Origin: Haloactinospora alba
GTDB taxonomy: Bacteria > Actinomycetota > Actinomycetes > Streptosporangiales > Streptosporangiaceae
Assembly: GCF_006717075.1 (NCBI RefSeq)
Contig: NZ_VFQC01000002.1
Coordinates: 124,001 to 188,000 of the forward strand
Reading direction: 5' to 3'
DNA length: 64,000 nt
The position numbers were made by a program, and so were the translations under genes. The notes beneath the pieces were generated by a model, which searched no databases, was not told where the DNA came from, and saw nothing but the letters and a program-made list of their open reading frames with translations. Shown piece by piece: positions 17,684 through 26,944 of the stretch (within the stretch, counting starts at the first letter, position 1; each line of letters begins with the position of its first letter).

Positions 17684-18991
17684 TCACACCTTGACCCGCA
17701 GCTCCTCCGGAACGTCGTCCGTGAGCCGGTACACCGCGCCGAGCACGACCCATCCCACGGATCCCAGCGCCAGCAGGGAGGCGAGGACGAACGCCATCGC
17801 GTTCGCGAAGACCACCGCCACCGCGCTTCCCAGAAGAGGGCCGACGGCGTTGGCCCCCCACACGAACGGCAGCGCGACCCCGCCGACACGCCCCATCGCC
17901 TCGGGAGGCGTGGCCTTCTGGATGAGCGTCATGATCCCGACGTTGGCGATCGGCGTCGTCAGGGAGGAGAGGCACTGGGACACGACGATGACGGCGAACG
18001 CGAACGTCGTCCCGCCGAGCATGGCCGCGGGGAGCAGGCCGAACGCGACAGCGAGCATGCCGTGGGTGAGGATGAGGGTGCGCCCCATCCCCAGCTTCTC
18101 GTTGATCCGTTGGGAGAACAGCGCCCCGACCACGATGGAGGCGCTTCCGACGCCCAACGCGAGGCCGACCTGCGCGGCAGTGAAGCCCAGGTCCTCATAG
18201 GAGAAGACGATGATCATCGCCAGCGTCAGCGACACCGCCATGTTGCCGAAGGTCCCCATCAGCGTGAGGTACCGCAGCAGCCGGTTCCCGAAGGTCAGGG
18301 TCACGCCGTCCCGGATGTCCTGCAGCATGGCGGCGAGGCCGTGCCCGGAGGGCTGGGGCTCGGGTTCCGGTTTGCGCACCAGCAGCAGGGCGATGCTGGA
18401 GGCGAGGTAGCCCACGGCGTTCGCGGTCAGCGCCCGCGCGGGACCGACCAGGCTGATCAGGCCGCCACCCGCCGAACGGCCGACCACCTGGGCGACCGAG
18501 CGGCTGAGCTGTGTCTTCGCGTTGCCGTCGCTGAGATCCTCCCGATCGAGCAGGTGGGGGAGGTAGGCCTGGTAAGCCAGCTGGAACACGACGTCGAAGA
18601 CGCCCTTGAGCAGCGCCGCCGCGTACAGGTGGGTCACCGTGAGCTGGTCCAGGAGCGCCATCAGCGGCACCGACCCCAGGATGACGCACCGCGCGATGTT
18701 GGCGATCTGCATGAGCGTCCTGCGCCGGAACCGGTCGGTGACACCGCCGAGGACCGGAGCCAGCACCACGAAGGGGAGCCACTGCAGCGCGGCGAGGAGG
18801 CCGACGCCCACCGCCCCTTCCCCGAAGACGAGCACCGCCAGCGATGGGAGTACGACGACGCTGATCTCGCTGCCGAGCAGGCTGATCGACTCTCCGGACC
18901 ACAGGGAGAGGAAGTTGCGGTCGCGGAAGAGGACGGAGCGTTTCCTGCCGCTCGTGGTCTTCTGCTCTTCGGGATGGTGATCCGTGCTCAT
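17684..18991 (-). CDS. MFS exporter (EntS-like)
   Basis: A 435-residue membrane protein with about 12 hydrophobic segments and the MFS loop motif GGVTDRFRRR between TM2 and TM3. The start FRDRNFLSLWSGESISLLGSEIS is typical of MFS_3/EntS-like exporters of peptides and siderophores. It is the first gene of the leftward operon that continues with A-T, P450, O-methyltransferase and thioesterase, so it probably exports the product and may add self-protection. Confidence 0.9.
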   Translation of the reverse strand: MSTDHHPEEQKTTSGRKRSVLFRDRNFLSLWSGESISLLGSEISVVVLPSLAVLVFGEGAVGVGLLAALQWLPFVVLAPVLGGVTDRFRRRTLMQIANIARCVILGSVPLMALLDQLTVTHLYAAALLKGVFDVVFQLAYQAYLPHLLDREDLSDGNAKTQLSRSVAQVVGRSAGGGLISLVGPARALTANAVGYLASSIALLLVRKPEPEPQPSGHGLAAMLQDIRDGVTLTFGNRLLRYLTLMGTFGNMAVSLTLAMIIVFSYEDLGFTAAQVGLALGVGSASIVVGALFSQRINEKLGMGRTLILTHGMLAVAFGLLPAAMLGGTTFAFAVIVVSQCLSSLTTPIANVGIMTLIQKATPPEAMGRVGGVALPFVWGANAVGPLLGSAVAVVFANAMAFVLASLLALGSVGWVVLGAVYRLTDDVPEELRVKV

Positions 18992-19195
18992 CTACTCGTC
19001 TCGCCTAGCTCTGCGCGGCAACACACGACATCATGCTACAGAATCAACGACTGTCAACACTGGTCGACAGTAGCAGCTCCACCACACGACCGCCATGAGT
19101 CAGGAACTCTTCACTGTTCATCCCATATGTACAGCGATCAGAAGACTAAAGACGCATAATCGGCAAATACACCAATAAAGCTATATCGTGTCCGC
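18992..19195. promoter_or_regulatory. Divergent promoter region with inverted repeat
   Basis: This 204-base gap lies between the exporter operon and the C-T-C synthetase. It contains the inverted repeat ACTGTC-N10-GACAGT at 19050-19071 and an AT-rich stretch from about 19135 to 19190 just before the rightward gene. Promoters for both directions must lie here; the repeat is a candidate operator. Confidence 0.5.
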
Positions 19196-22100
19196 ATGGA
19201 CGACTCAACGAAGGACATCCCGCTGGCGTCGATCCAGGAACACTTCTGGTCCGCTGGAGAGGTCAGCGCCGCGGACGGCTCCCTGCGTGAATGCGTCGCG
19301 CTCCGGGTCCACGGTCCCCTTGAGCGGCGGTTCCTCCAGCACGCGGTACACGCGCTGCTCACCCGCCACGAGATCCTGCGCAGCACGGTCACGTCCGACG
19401 AGGACGGCGCCCGCATGCGTATCCATCCCCCCAGCCCCGAACCGGACCTGAGCTGGTTGGACCTGAGCCCGCTTCCTCCCGCCGAGCGGGAGGAAGCCGC
19501 GCACCGGCACGTGCGCGAGCTCGCCGGAGCGGACATCGACATGGCGGCCGGCCCCCTGGTCCGCTTCCTCGCGCTCCGGCTGGACCGCGACGACCATGTC
19601 GTCGCGCTAGGGGTGCACCACATCGTCGCGGACGCTACCGCGGTGCGTCTCATACTGTCCGAGGTCAGCGAGGACTACCGCGCCGCCGCGCGCGGGGCAC
19701 CGTCCGCCGTTCCCGAACCGGAGCTCCAGTACGGGGACTTCGCGCTATGGGAGCGGAACACGCTGCTCCCGGCCGCGGAGGAGAGCGACGGCGGCTTCTG
19801 GCGGGAGACGCTCCGCGACGCACCGGCGCGGCTCGACCTGCGCCCGGACCGGCCGCGTCCACCGGTGAAAGGCACCCGGGGGCATCGCACCACGTACCGT
19901 TTCGACGCCTCCGTGGGCGCGGGCCTGCGCGAGTTCGCCCGGCGGAACCGGACCACACCCTACACGGCAGCGCTCGCCGCGTTCTCCGCGCTCATCGCCC
20001 GCTCCACGGGCGAGAACGACTTCGTCCTCGGTGTGCTCTCCGCGAACCGTCCGGTCCCCGAGGTAGAGAACCTCATCGGCCAGTTCGCCAACACCATCCC
20101 CCTGCGCGTCACCATGACGGCGGACGCCGACTTCGCGGCGCTCACCGCCCACTGCGGACGGGTCGTCGCCGACGCGCTCGACCACGACCGTCTCGCCTGG
20201 AGCCGTATCCTCGAACATGCCCGACCGGAACGCGATCCCAGCCGCACCCCGCTCGTCCAGCACCTGTTCCTGCCCGCGGTGAACCCGCTCGAGGACCTCG
20301 CTTTCTGCGGGCTCCCCACCCTGCCGGTGGAGGTGCAGCGCGACCGTGGCAGGTTCGATACCGTCATCGAGCTGGAGGTCTCCGAGCGCGGAGCCCGCGT
20401 CTGGATCGAGTACGACACCGCCCTCTACACCGAGGACGGGATCACCGCCCTGCTGCGCGACTACGAACGGGTACTCCGCCACTGGCTGGCGGAACCGGAC
20501 ACCCCCCTCTCGCGCCTTCCCCTCGGCGAGGCGCCGAACGGCGGGCCCGCAGCGGACCTGCGAGCCGCGCTCGACCTGGACGCCGCGGATACCGTGCTGG
20601 TGCACGAAACGCTGGCGGAAGCCCCCGCGGTCCGCGCTGCCGCCGAGACGGCCGGGGCACGCGTCCGCTCGGCGGGAGCGGACGGGGAACCGGTGCCGCG
20701 GGCGTCCGTCGCACTGATCCCCGCTGACCTGCTCGGCGCGTACTCCGAGGAGGGCGCCGCTCGGATCATCCTCGTCACCGAACCGGTCACCGCAGCGGAT
20801 CTGGACCGCGGGTCCTCCCGACGCGTACTGCGCCTCCTGCGGACGGCGGCGGACACCCTGCTGGTCGTCGACATCACCGGGCTTCCCGACACCTGGCCGC
20901 GGGTCGTCCACGTCTCCGGAGGACACCCCGTGGTCGACACCGGCACACCGCAGTTGTCCCCGCACACCCCCGGTACCCTCCACGTCTCCTCATCCCCCAC
21001 CTCCCTCACGGCCCGCTGGAGCCCCACCGGGGATCTGGAGATCGTCGACGGGGCGCGGTTCACCGCGCCGGATCCCGGAGCGGCTTCCCTCGCCGAGGAC
21101 GACCCGCTGCTCGGCCTCGTGCGCGAGCTGTGGGCGGAAGCGCTCCGGCTGCCGACGGTCGCTCCCGACGACGACTTCTTCGCCAGTGGCGGATACTCGA
21201 TCGTGGCGACCCGCCTGGTGACGGAACTGAGCGACACCCTCCGTGTCGACGTGCGCGTACGGACGCTCTTCGAGAACCCGACCCCCGCCCGGCTCACCAC
21301 CGCGCTCCGCAGCCGTCACCCGCACCTCGACGCGTTCCTCGAACTCGTCGCGGCGGCGCCACGGGAGGACCCCCCAGTGCCGGAAGCCGCACCGGAGCCG
21401 GTCGCCCCCGCTCGGGAGGAGCGCACGATTCCGCTACTGGCCGCGCAACGACAGCTCTGGTTGGCCGAACAGGCGAACCCTGGGGCACTCACCCACACGA
21501 TCCCGCTCCTCCTCCACATCACGGGCCCGCTCGACGGCGAGGCGCTGCGCGGCGCGGTGGGAGACGTCGTCGCTCGGCAGGACGGCCTGCGCGGCGTATT
21601 CGAGGAAGTCGACGGGGAACCCGTGCAACGCGTCCTTCCGTTCCTCGGCATCGAGGTGGAGTACACGGATCTGAGCCCTCTGCCCCCTTCCGAACGCGCC
21701 GCGCGGGAACAGCGCCTCAAGCGCGAGACCGCCTACGGCGGATTCGACATCACCACCGGCCCCCTCCTGCGTGCCCGGCTGGTCCGTACCGGTGAGGAGC
21801 GGCACGTGCTGCATCTCCTCTTCCACCACCTGGTCACCGACGAGGTGTCGATGACGGTCTTCATGCGGGAGCTGTCGGAGTTCTACCGCGCGCGCGTCAC
21901 CCGGGAACCGCCGCGCCTGCCTCGTCTGGATGTGGGGTTCGCCGACCTGGTGACCGCGGAACGGGAGGCGCTGGCCGGCCCGGAGGGGGAACGGCTGCGG
22001 CGGTACTGGGCCAGGGAGCTCGCGGACGCGCCGGTGCTCGCTCTGCCCACCGACCACCCGCGGCCGGAACAGCCCAGCTTCGTCGGCGAGTTCCTGGAGA

Positions 22101-22732
22101 GGCCGGGGCCGCGCGAACTCGCGGAGGCGATGGGACAGCTGGCCCGGGCCCACAGCACCACCGTGTTCACGGTATTCTGCGCCGCGACCACGGCCCTCCT
22201 CCACCATTTGAGCTCCTATACCGACATCGTCCTGGGGGCGCCGAGCGAGAACCGCGGCACACGCGGAGCGGAGCATCTCGTCGGCTGCTTCCTCAACGTC
22301 CTGCCCGTACGGGTGAACTGTTCCGGCGACCCGACCTTCACCGAACTGCTCGAACGGGTGGGGGAGAGCCTGTTCCGCGCCTACGAGCACCAGCGTCTGC
22401 CGTTCGCCGAGATCGTCGATGCCGTCCGCCCGGAACGCACCCCCGGGCAGCACCCGATCTACCAGGTCACCTGCGAACTGCAGCTGCCCGACTGGATGCC
22501 GATCGACCTCCCCGGCTGCGCCACCAGCTATGAGCTGGTCTCCCACGGCACCGCCCGCTACGATCTGTCGTTCCACGCCTTGATGCACCGAGAGGGGATC
22601 TCCGCCATGCTCGAGGTCAACACTTCCCTGTGGGAACGCGACACGGGACTGGCCCGGCTCGACCAGCTCCTGGGGATCCTGTCCCGAGTGACCACGAACC
22701 CGAAGTCGCGGTTGTCCGAGCTTCCGGTGTGA
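19196..22732 (+). CDS. NRPS C-(vestigial A)-T-C protein
   Basis: An 1178-residue synthetase with two condensation domains. C1 (~5-440) has HHIVADA near residue 140 and C2 (~745-1170) has HHLVTDE near 876, so both keep the catalytic His and the Asp. The carrier domain between them has SGGYSI, Ser near 667. The ~190 residues between C1 and the carrier are too short for an A domain but read like its scraps. VALIPADLLGAY then RIILVTEP resembles the stretch after A4, and SPTGDLEIVDG near 611 resembles A7. The P-loop-like A3, A8 and the A10 lysine are missing, so it cannot activate a substrate itself. The carrier must be loaded in trans, or the protein acts as a condensing/bridging unit; terminal C domains can also release product by amide or ester formation (inference). 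ATG start, no strong Shine-Dalgarno seen. Confidence 0.9.
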   Translation: MDDSTKDIPLASIQEHFWSAGEVSAADGSLRECVALRVHGPLERRFLQHAVHALLTRHEILRSTVTSDEDGARMRIHPPSPEPDLSWLDLSPLPPAEREEAAHRHVRELAGADIDMAAGPLVRFLALRLDRDDHVVALGVHHIVADATAVRLILSEVSEDYRAAARGAPSAVPEPELQYGDFALWERNTLLPAAEESDGGFWRETLRDAPARLDLRPDRPRPPVKGTRGHRTTYRFDASVGAGLREFARRNRTTPYTAALAAFSALIARSTGENDFVLGVLSANRPVPEVENLIGQFANTIPLRVTMTADADFAALTAHCGRVVADALDHDRLAWSRILEHARPERDPSRTPLVQHLFLPAVNPLEDLAFCGLPTLPVEVQRDRGRFDTVIELEVSERGARVWIEYDTALYTEDGITALLRDYERVLRHWLAEPDTPLSRLPLGEAPNGGPAADLRAALDLDAADTVLVHETLAEAPAVRAAAETAGARVRSAGADGEPVPRASVALIPADLLGAYSEEGAARIILVTEPVTAADLDRGSSRRVLRLLRTAADTLLVVDITGLPDTWPRVVHVSGGHPVVDTGTPQLSPHTPGTLHVSSSPTSLTARWSPTGDLEIVDGARFTAPDPGAASLAEDDPLLGLVRELWAEALRLPTVAPDDDFFASGGYSIVATRLVTELSDTLRVDVRVRTLFENPTPARLTTALRSRHPHLDAFLELVAAAPREDPPVPEAAPEPVAPAREERTIPLLAAQRQLWLAEQANPGALTHTIPLLLHITGPLDGEALRGAVGDVVARQDGLRGVFEEVDGEPVQRVLPFLGIEVEYTDLSPLPPSERAAREQRLKRETAYGGFDITTGPLLRARLVRTGEERHVLHLLFHHLVTDEVSMTVFMRELSEFYRARVTREPPRLPRLDVGFADLVTAEREALAGPEGERLRRYWARELADAPVLALPTDHPRPEQPSFVGEFLERPGPRELAEAMGQLARAHSTTVFTVFCAATTALLHHLSSYTDIVLGAPSENRGTRGAEHLVGCFLNVLPVRVNCSGDPTFTELLERVGESLFRAYEHQRLPFAEIVDAVRPERTPGQHPIYQVTCELQLPDWMPIDLPGCATSYELVSHGTARYDLSFHALMHREGISAMLEVNTSLWERDTGLARLDQLLGILSRVTTNPKSRLSELPV

Positions 22733-22739
22733 GGCGGGG

Positions 22740-23852
22740 TCAGGCCGAGCGCAACTCCAGCTCACCGTGGCCGCCGGCACGCGCGATCCGGGAGACCTCG
22801 GCCTCCACCTCCTCCCACGGCGGCTGCTGGGCGTCCGGGAACAGCGACACGGTCACCCGGCCTCCATCCAGCTCCCAGGTGCCGACGATCCGGCCGTCAA
22901 GCACCACCACGGGCGAGATCCAGCCGGCCGTCCTACTCACCTTGGAACGGTGGTGCCCCGGGAGGACCTCCGTCTCCTTCGTCCCCGCGCCCAGCACGTA
23001 CTGGTCGAAGGCGCCAAGCAGCCGCACGGTCCCCTGCGGCCGGGTGTCGGCCAGCTCCTCCGCGTGCTCTGTCAGAAGGTAGGCGCTACGTCCCGCCACG
23101 TCGACCTCGGTCAACCGGTCCCCCATATCGGCGAACCACCGGCGCAGCGGTGCTTTCCGCAGACTGTTGCGCGTCAGCCAGGCGTCGAGCATCTCCGGGG
23201 TGGCCGGCCCGTGGGCGCCCAAGTACGCCGCGATCACAGCGGGTGCGGCCTCGTCCGGGTCCGGTATCCCCGGCCAGTCGGGAACGAAGCTCGCCGGCCG
23301 GGTGAAGGTGGTCGCGTTCCCGTCCTTCGGGCCATGGCACAGCGCCCCCTGCCACGCCAGTGGTTTGAGGAGCGTGCCCCATCCGGAGCGGAGCTGCTCC
23401 TCCAGCGAGGAGAAGCGTGGATCGCGCACGAGATGGGAGACCAGCTCGTCCCGGGTCAGCACCCGCCCGTCCAGCAGCTCCGCGACCGCTTCCACCAGAT
23501 CCGCGACCTGTCGCGGCGTCGCGCCGAACGCACGCTGCCAAGCTGGTTTCTCCCAGGTACGCGCCGAAGCGATCACGGAAAGGTAGTTGGCCGCGTCCCG
23601 GGCGGGCAACAGGTGGAGTGTGCCCCGCATCGACCACGTCTTCAGCAACGACCGTTCCGAGAGCGCATGCTCGATCCCGTCGGGCTCGGGATCCTTCTGT
23701 CGTATCCCCACCGCCGTCGCCGCCGGCGCGGCGACCTGCGCCTGCACCCCGCACAGCCGTCCCACGACCTCCTCCGCGTGGGCGGTCGTAGGCGATTCGA
23801 GGAACTGCCTCCGCAGTCGCCACGCCAGTACACGGTCCCACGTAACCCGCAC
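22740..23852 (-). CDS. AlkZ-like DNA glycosylase (HTH_42 winged-helix family)
   Basis: A 370-residue protein of the winged-helix family now known to contain DNA glycosylases (YcaQ/AlkX and AlkZ). Near the N terminus it has GVQAQVAAPA, giving Gln37 and Gln39. This is the Q-x-Q form of the catalytic motif that marks the AlkZ branch, while the YcaQ branch has Q-x-D. Other family features are WSMRGTLHLLPA and, near the C terminus, LLGAFDQYVLG. I chose GTG 23852, with GGAGG seven bases upstream; this makes the Gln numbering fit AlkZ. AlkZ removes azinomycin crosslinks in the producer Streptomyces sahachiroi. This gene is convergent with, and 7 bases from, the last synthetase gene. It may be the self-resistance gene of the cluster, but related copies also occur away from clusters. 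Confidence 0.82.
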   Translation of the reverse strand: MRVTWDRVLAWRLRRQFLESPTTAHAEEVVGRLCGVQAQVAAPAATAVGIRQKDPEPDGIEHALSERSLLKTWSMRGTLHLLPARDAANYLSVIASARTWEKPAWQRAFGATPRQVADLVEAVAELLDGRVLTRDELVSHLVRDPRFSSLEEQLRSGWGTLLKPLAWQGALCHGPKDGNATTFTRPASFVPDWPGIPDPDEAAPAVIAAYLGAHGPATPEMLDAWLTRNSLRKAPLRRWFADMGDRLTEVDVAGRSAYLLTEHAEELADTRPQGTVRLLGAFDQYVLGAGTKETEVLPGHHRSKVSRTAGWISPVVVLDGRIVGTWELDGGRVTVSLFPDAQQPPWEEVEAEVSRIARAGGHGELELRSA

Positions 23853-24205
23853 AGCCCATTCCTCCGCTCGGGATCCGTCTCGTCGCGCATTCCCGCTGAC
23901 TGTGCGACAGGCTACACGCTGGACTCTGTACTGACGACATCTTGAGGCGACATATCCTGAAACGGCGCAGTACAACGACATGCGCGAGGTCGGACGATGC
24001 CGTCGGCACCCGTGCGTGGGCACTGTGGCAGCCGAAGGTGGGGCGGTGGGATGCCTGAATACGCCACTGGGCTGGGGAGACACTCCAGTCGCAACCACCC
24101 GCACCCGGACGCGCCATACGTGCGCTGAGTCACCGCGCCCCTACGTCCACACCGGTCCGCTGGGCGGTTCACGCCCGCAACCGGACCGGGCCGACGCCCC
24201 TCCCA
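23853..24205. other. Gene-free stretch upstream of the glycosylase gene
   Basis: I see no convincing coding sequence here. It should contain the leftward promoter of the glycosylase gene. The open frame running through it in phase with the glycosylase is rich in Arg, Cys and His and does not match the family. Confidence 0.4.
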
Positions 24206-24233
24206 CCACGCACGCTCCCCGAACGGTGCGTGG
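24206..24233 (-). terminator. Hairpin after the small HTH gene
   Basis: CCACGCAC at 24206-24213 pairs with GTGCGTGG at 24226-24233. It lies 24 bases beyond the leftward stop at 24257 and is a probable terminator for that gene. Confidence 0.5.
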
Positions 24234-24256
24234 CCGGCCTCGGGAGGAGGGCCACG

Positions 24257-24736
24257 TCAGTCCAGGTAACCGTTCCTCCGGAGACGGTCGACCCAGGCTT
24301 GCGCTGTGTAGCGGGGCACGTCGTAGTGCCGCGCGAGTTTTCCCACGCTCCGGGTCTCGAGGAACCGCGCCTTCACATCCTCTTTCGCCGGCATCCGCCG
24401 GTAGGGGCGGGTCACCCTGCTCTTCCCGCCACCGCTGGCTAGCTGCCTCGACGCTCTCCCAGCCGTGGCGGGGATCGAGGTCCGCGTACTCTCCGACTCC
24501 GTTCCCCCGAGAGCGCGCGCGAGCATCTCGAAGTCGATGTTGCGTACGGTCCGGGCGGGAAGGTCCCCCTCCTCACCCGCCCGGACGGTCATCTCCACGA
24601 TGCCGAGGTTCTCGTCCTCATCGCGCTGCATCACGGCCTTGATCTCCGCTGGCCTCGTGTCGGCGCACTCCTCGTCTCCGTCGTGCACCGACACGGAGAT
24701 GGTAAATCTCTTCTCTTCCTCACTCACAGTCACCAC
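24257..24736 (-). CDS. Small protein with C-terminal HTH, unknown function
   Basis: A 159-residue protein I do not recognise as a named family. The first ~75 residues are acidic and beta-rich. A basic, low-complexity linker follows. The last ~45 residues form a plausible helix-turn-helix: KEDVKARFLE, then SVGKLARHYDVPRYTAQAWV. That layout suggests a DNA-binding protein. AAGGAG sits eight bases before the GTG at 24736. It is a single-gene unit ended by a hairpin. Confidence 0.7.
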   Translation of the reverse strand: MVTVSEEEKRFTISVSVHDGDEECADTRPAEIKAVMQRDEDENLGIVEMTVRAGEEGDLPARTVRNIDFEMLARALGGTESESTRTSIPATAGRASRQLASGGGKSRVTRPYRRMPAKEDVKARFLETRSVGKLARHYDVPRYTAQAWVDRLRRNGYLD

Positions 24737-25293
24737 TACCCCGACTCCTTATGTCCACTTTCATCCACCTTACTTTACGCACAATCCCTATCACCCAACA
24801 GAATAGGTAGAGTGTATAAAGCAGAGATTATAGCTTTCCCCATGTCACGCGGGTGTCGTGCGGTAAGGGAGTCACGGTCGCGGCGACTGCGTTCAGTGCT
24901 CTCCCGCACCGGGGCCGAGCTCCGCGCACGGTGCGCGGAAGAGGGCTGTGGCAGTGGTTCCCGGCCGTACAGCACGACGGAGTACCGCCCTCCCGGAGAC
25001 CGCACGGAGAGGCCGGCCGGCGCAGCGTCGTTCCCCGTATACCGGAGCACTCTCCACCGCGCGCGTCCGGGAGAAACGGCGCGCACCCGCGCTGGGACCC
25101 GTGTCCAGAATGTCTACTGTATTGGCCCGGCAAGGAACTCGACGCCCTGCCCTCCCCCTCGCGGCCGCGGGGACGCAGGGGAACCGCTCCTCGACTGTGG
25201 CCAGCACCGCGCATCCGGCCGCACCGCACGGGGACATCCCGTCCGGAACCGACCGGACAGGCCTGGACAGGGCGTGTCCGCAGTGCTCTGGAG
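24737..25293. other. Gene-free stretch with AT-rich promoter-like segment
   Basis: The part from about 24750 to 24840 is unusually AT-rich and probably holds the leftward promoter of the small HTH gene. The rest shows no convincing coding pattern. It lies where the missing HTH half of the broken MmyB-type regulator would have been, but I cannot find that half. Confidence 0.4.
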
Positions 25294-25715
25294 ATGGGCG
25301 TTCTGACGTGGAACCCGCTGGCCGCTGCGCTGGTGACCGACTTCGCGCAGGTCCCGGCCAAACAGCGCAACTACGTCCGGTTGGTGTTCACCGATCCCGC
25401 CATGCGGAGCCTGTACGCCGACTGGGAGGGTGCGGCCCACACCTGTGTGGCCCAGTTGCGTATGGAAGCCGCGCGGCATCCCGACGATCCGCAGCTGAGT
25501 GCGCTGGTCGGCGAACTGTCCGTGCACGACACCCGGTTCCGCCAGTGGTGGGCGACCTCACCCTCGACTGGGACGCCCTGTCCCGCGCGGCCGACCCGGA
25601 TCAGCAGCTCATCGCCTGGAGCGCCGACCCCGGCACACCCACCCACGACCGCCTGCGCATCCTCGCCTCCTGGGCCGCCGAACACCACCGGCCCACCAAC
25701 GACCCGGCCGGTTAG
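25294..25715 (+). pseudogene. Broken MmyB-type XRE regulator (ligand-binding domain only)
   Basis: The reading VLTWNPLAAALVTDF, then YVRLVFTDPAMRSLY and HPDDPQLSALVGELS is the MmyB-like ligand-binding domain found after an XRE helix-turn-helix in many actinomycete regulators. The N-terminal HTH is absent. After RFRQWW (about 25550) the match continues in another frame as GDLTLDWDALS and LRILASWAAEH up to a TAG at 25713-25715. About 20 expected residues between these two parts are missing. So the gene has lost its 5' half and carries an internal deletion with a frame change. It is not expected to be functional. Confidence 0.75.
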
Positions 25716-25891
25716 TCCTCCCGGTGCCGGCACATGGTGTCGACGCGGCCGGCCTGTCGGATTCCCCGTCGCAGTCCGGTTTCCGCACCGAGGTGCATGG
25801 TGACGCATGCCGCGGGAGGAGGAATGCGCTTCTCCCGGCTACGGGTGCCCCGCGCGGGAGCTCCGTCCTGGAGCGGCGCCTCCGCGGGCGG

Positions 25892-26944
25892 TTACGGAAC
25901 CGACGCCTGGCCTCCCCGGAGTGGGTCACTCACGACGACGAGGTCCAGGTCGGGGTTGTGCCGTATGCCGTCGGTGACGACCGAGGGGTCGATCAGACCC
26001 TCGGTGTGCACGTGGTCGTCGGTCGCCACTCCGGTGACGTCGAAGAACGGTTCGAAGACGTCCGAGGTGAGCAGCCCGAGCATCTGCGTATTGTGCGCGG
26101 AGATCGCGAAGCTGTGCACGGTGCCGGCCGGGGCGTGCAGGAAGTCACCGGAAGTCAGCAGCACCTCCTTTCCGTTGGCCCACAGCCAGATCCGACCGGA
26201 CAGGCACAGGAAGTTCTCGGTGTGCCGCTGGTGGAAGTGGCGGATGATGTAGGGCTGGGGCGCGGCGAGGGTGTTGACCGCGACGTAGCGCCCGCCGGTG
26301 TTCCGGCCGCGGGCCAGGTAGGAGTTCACAGCGTCCGGCCATCCGCGCCGGTCCCCGGTGCGGGAACGGAGGACGTACCCTTCGGCCCCGTCCGGCAGAC
26401 CCTCGTCCTGAACGTCCCGGGCGGCCGCTCGCGGAATGTCGTGGACCCGCGCGCCCGCCAGGGGCGGCGTCCGTCCGGTGATGGTGGCGCCGGGCGAGTA
26501 GACGTGGCGTTCCACCTCCCTACCCGAGTTCACGAGAGGGTCCAGCGCGCCGCTGGGGGCGGAGAAGAACAGCAGCCGCGTCATGTGGGTGAGCATCCGG
26601 TAGGCCACGGGTGTGCCCTCCGGAACGTGGATGGAGTCCCCGGGAACCAGGACGCGGCTCTGACCGGGGAGCCAGAACTGGGCGCTGCCGTCGAACACGT
26701 AGTAGGAGTGCTGGTGGGAGGGCAGGCTGTGGAACGGTGTTCCGGCCGCGCGGGGGCCGAGGACGAAGGCGGCGTCGAAGAGTCCGCCCGTGTCGACGCC
26801 GCGGGCGATGACCGTCCACAGTTGGCCGTCGGTCTCGTAACGCAGGCCCTCTCCGCTGGCCAGGTAGTAGGGAACCGGTTCGCCGGGCAGGGCGTTGACG
26901 ACGGGCGCGGGGCCGTGCGCGGCCTCCGGGTCGGTACTGGTCAC
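25892..26944 (-). CDS. Bicupin dioxygenase, quercetin 2,3-dioxygenase-like
   Basis: A 350-residue protein with two cupin domains. The first has PSHQHSYYVFDG (~residues 75-90) and the second RHFHQRHTENFLCL (~235-250) with the H-x-H-x(4)-E metal-binding pattern. Length and layout match bacterial quercetinases, which open the flavonol C ring with O2 and a divalent metal; a gentisate-like or other bicupin role is possible. GTG 26944 is preceded by AGGAGG and overlaps the upstream esterase stop (GTGA). The neighbouring esterase and LysR gene suggest a small catabolic operon for an aromatic ester. Confidence 0.82.
   Translation of the reverse strand: MTSTDPEAAHGPAPVVNALPGEPVPYYLASGEGLRYETDGQLWTVIARGVDTGGLFDAAFVLGPRAAGTPFHSLPSHQHSYYVFDGSAQFWLPGQSRVLVPGDSIHVPEGTPVAYRMLTHMTRLLFFSAPSGALDPLVNSGREVERHVYSPGATITGRTPPLAGARVHDIPRAAARDVQDEGLPDGAEGYVLRSRTGDRRGWPDAVNSYLARGRNTGGRYVAVNTLAAPQPYIIRHFHQRHTENFLCLSGRIWLWANGKEVLLTSGDFLHAPAGTVHSFAISAHNTQMLGLLTSDVFEPFFDVTGVATDDHVHTEGLIDPSVVTDGIRHNPDLDLVVVSDPLRGGQASVP

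Noticed and set aside
23853-24104. Longer N terminus for the AlkZ-like protein
   Set aside because: The extension is Arg/Cys-rich and unmatched; GTG 23852 has a good GGAGG and places the catalytic Gln residues at 37 and 39 as in AlkZ.
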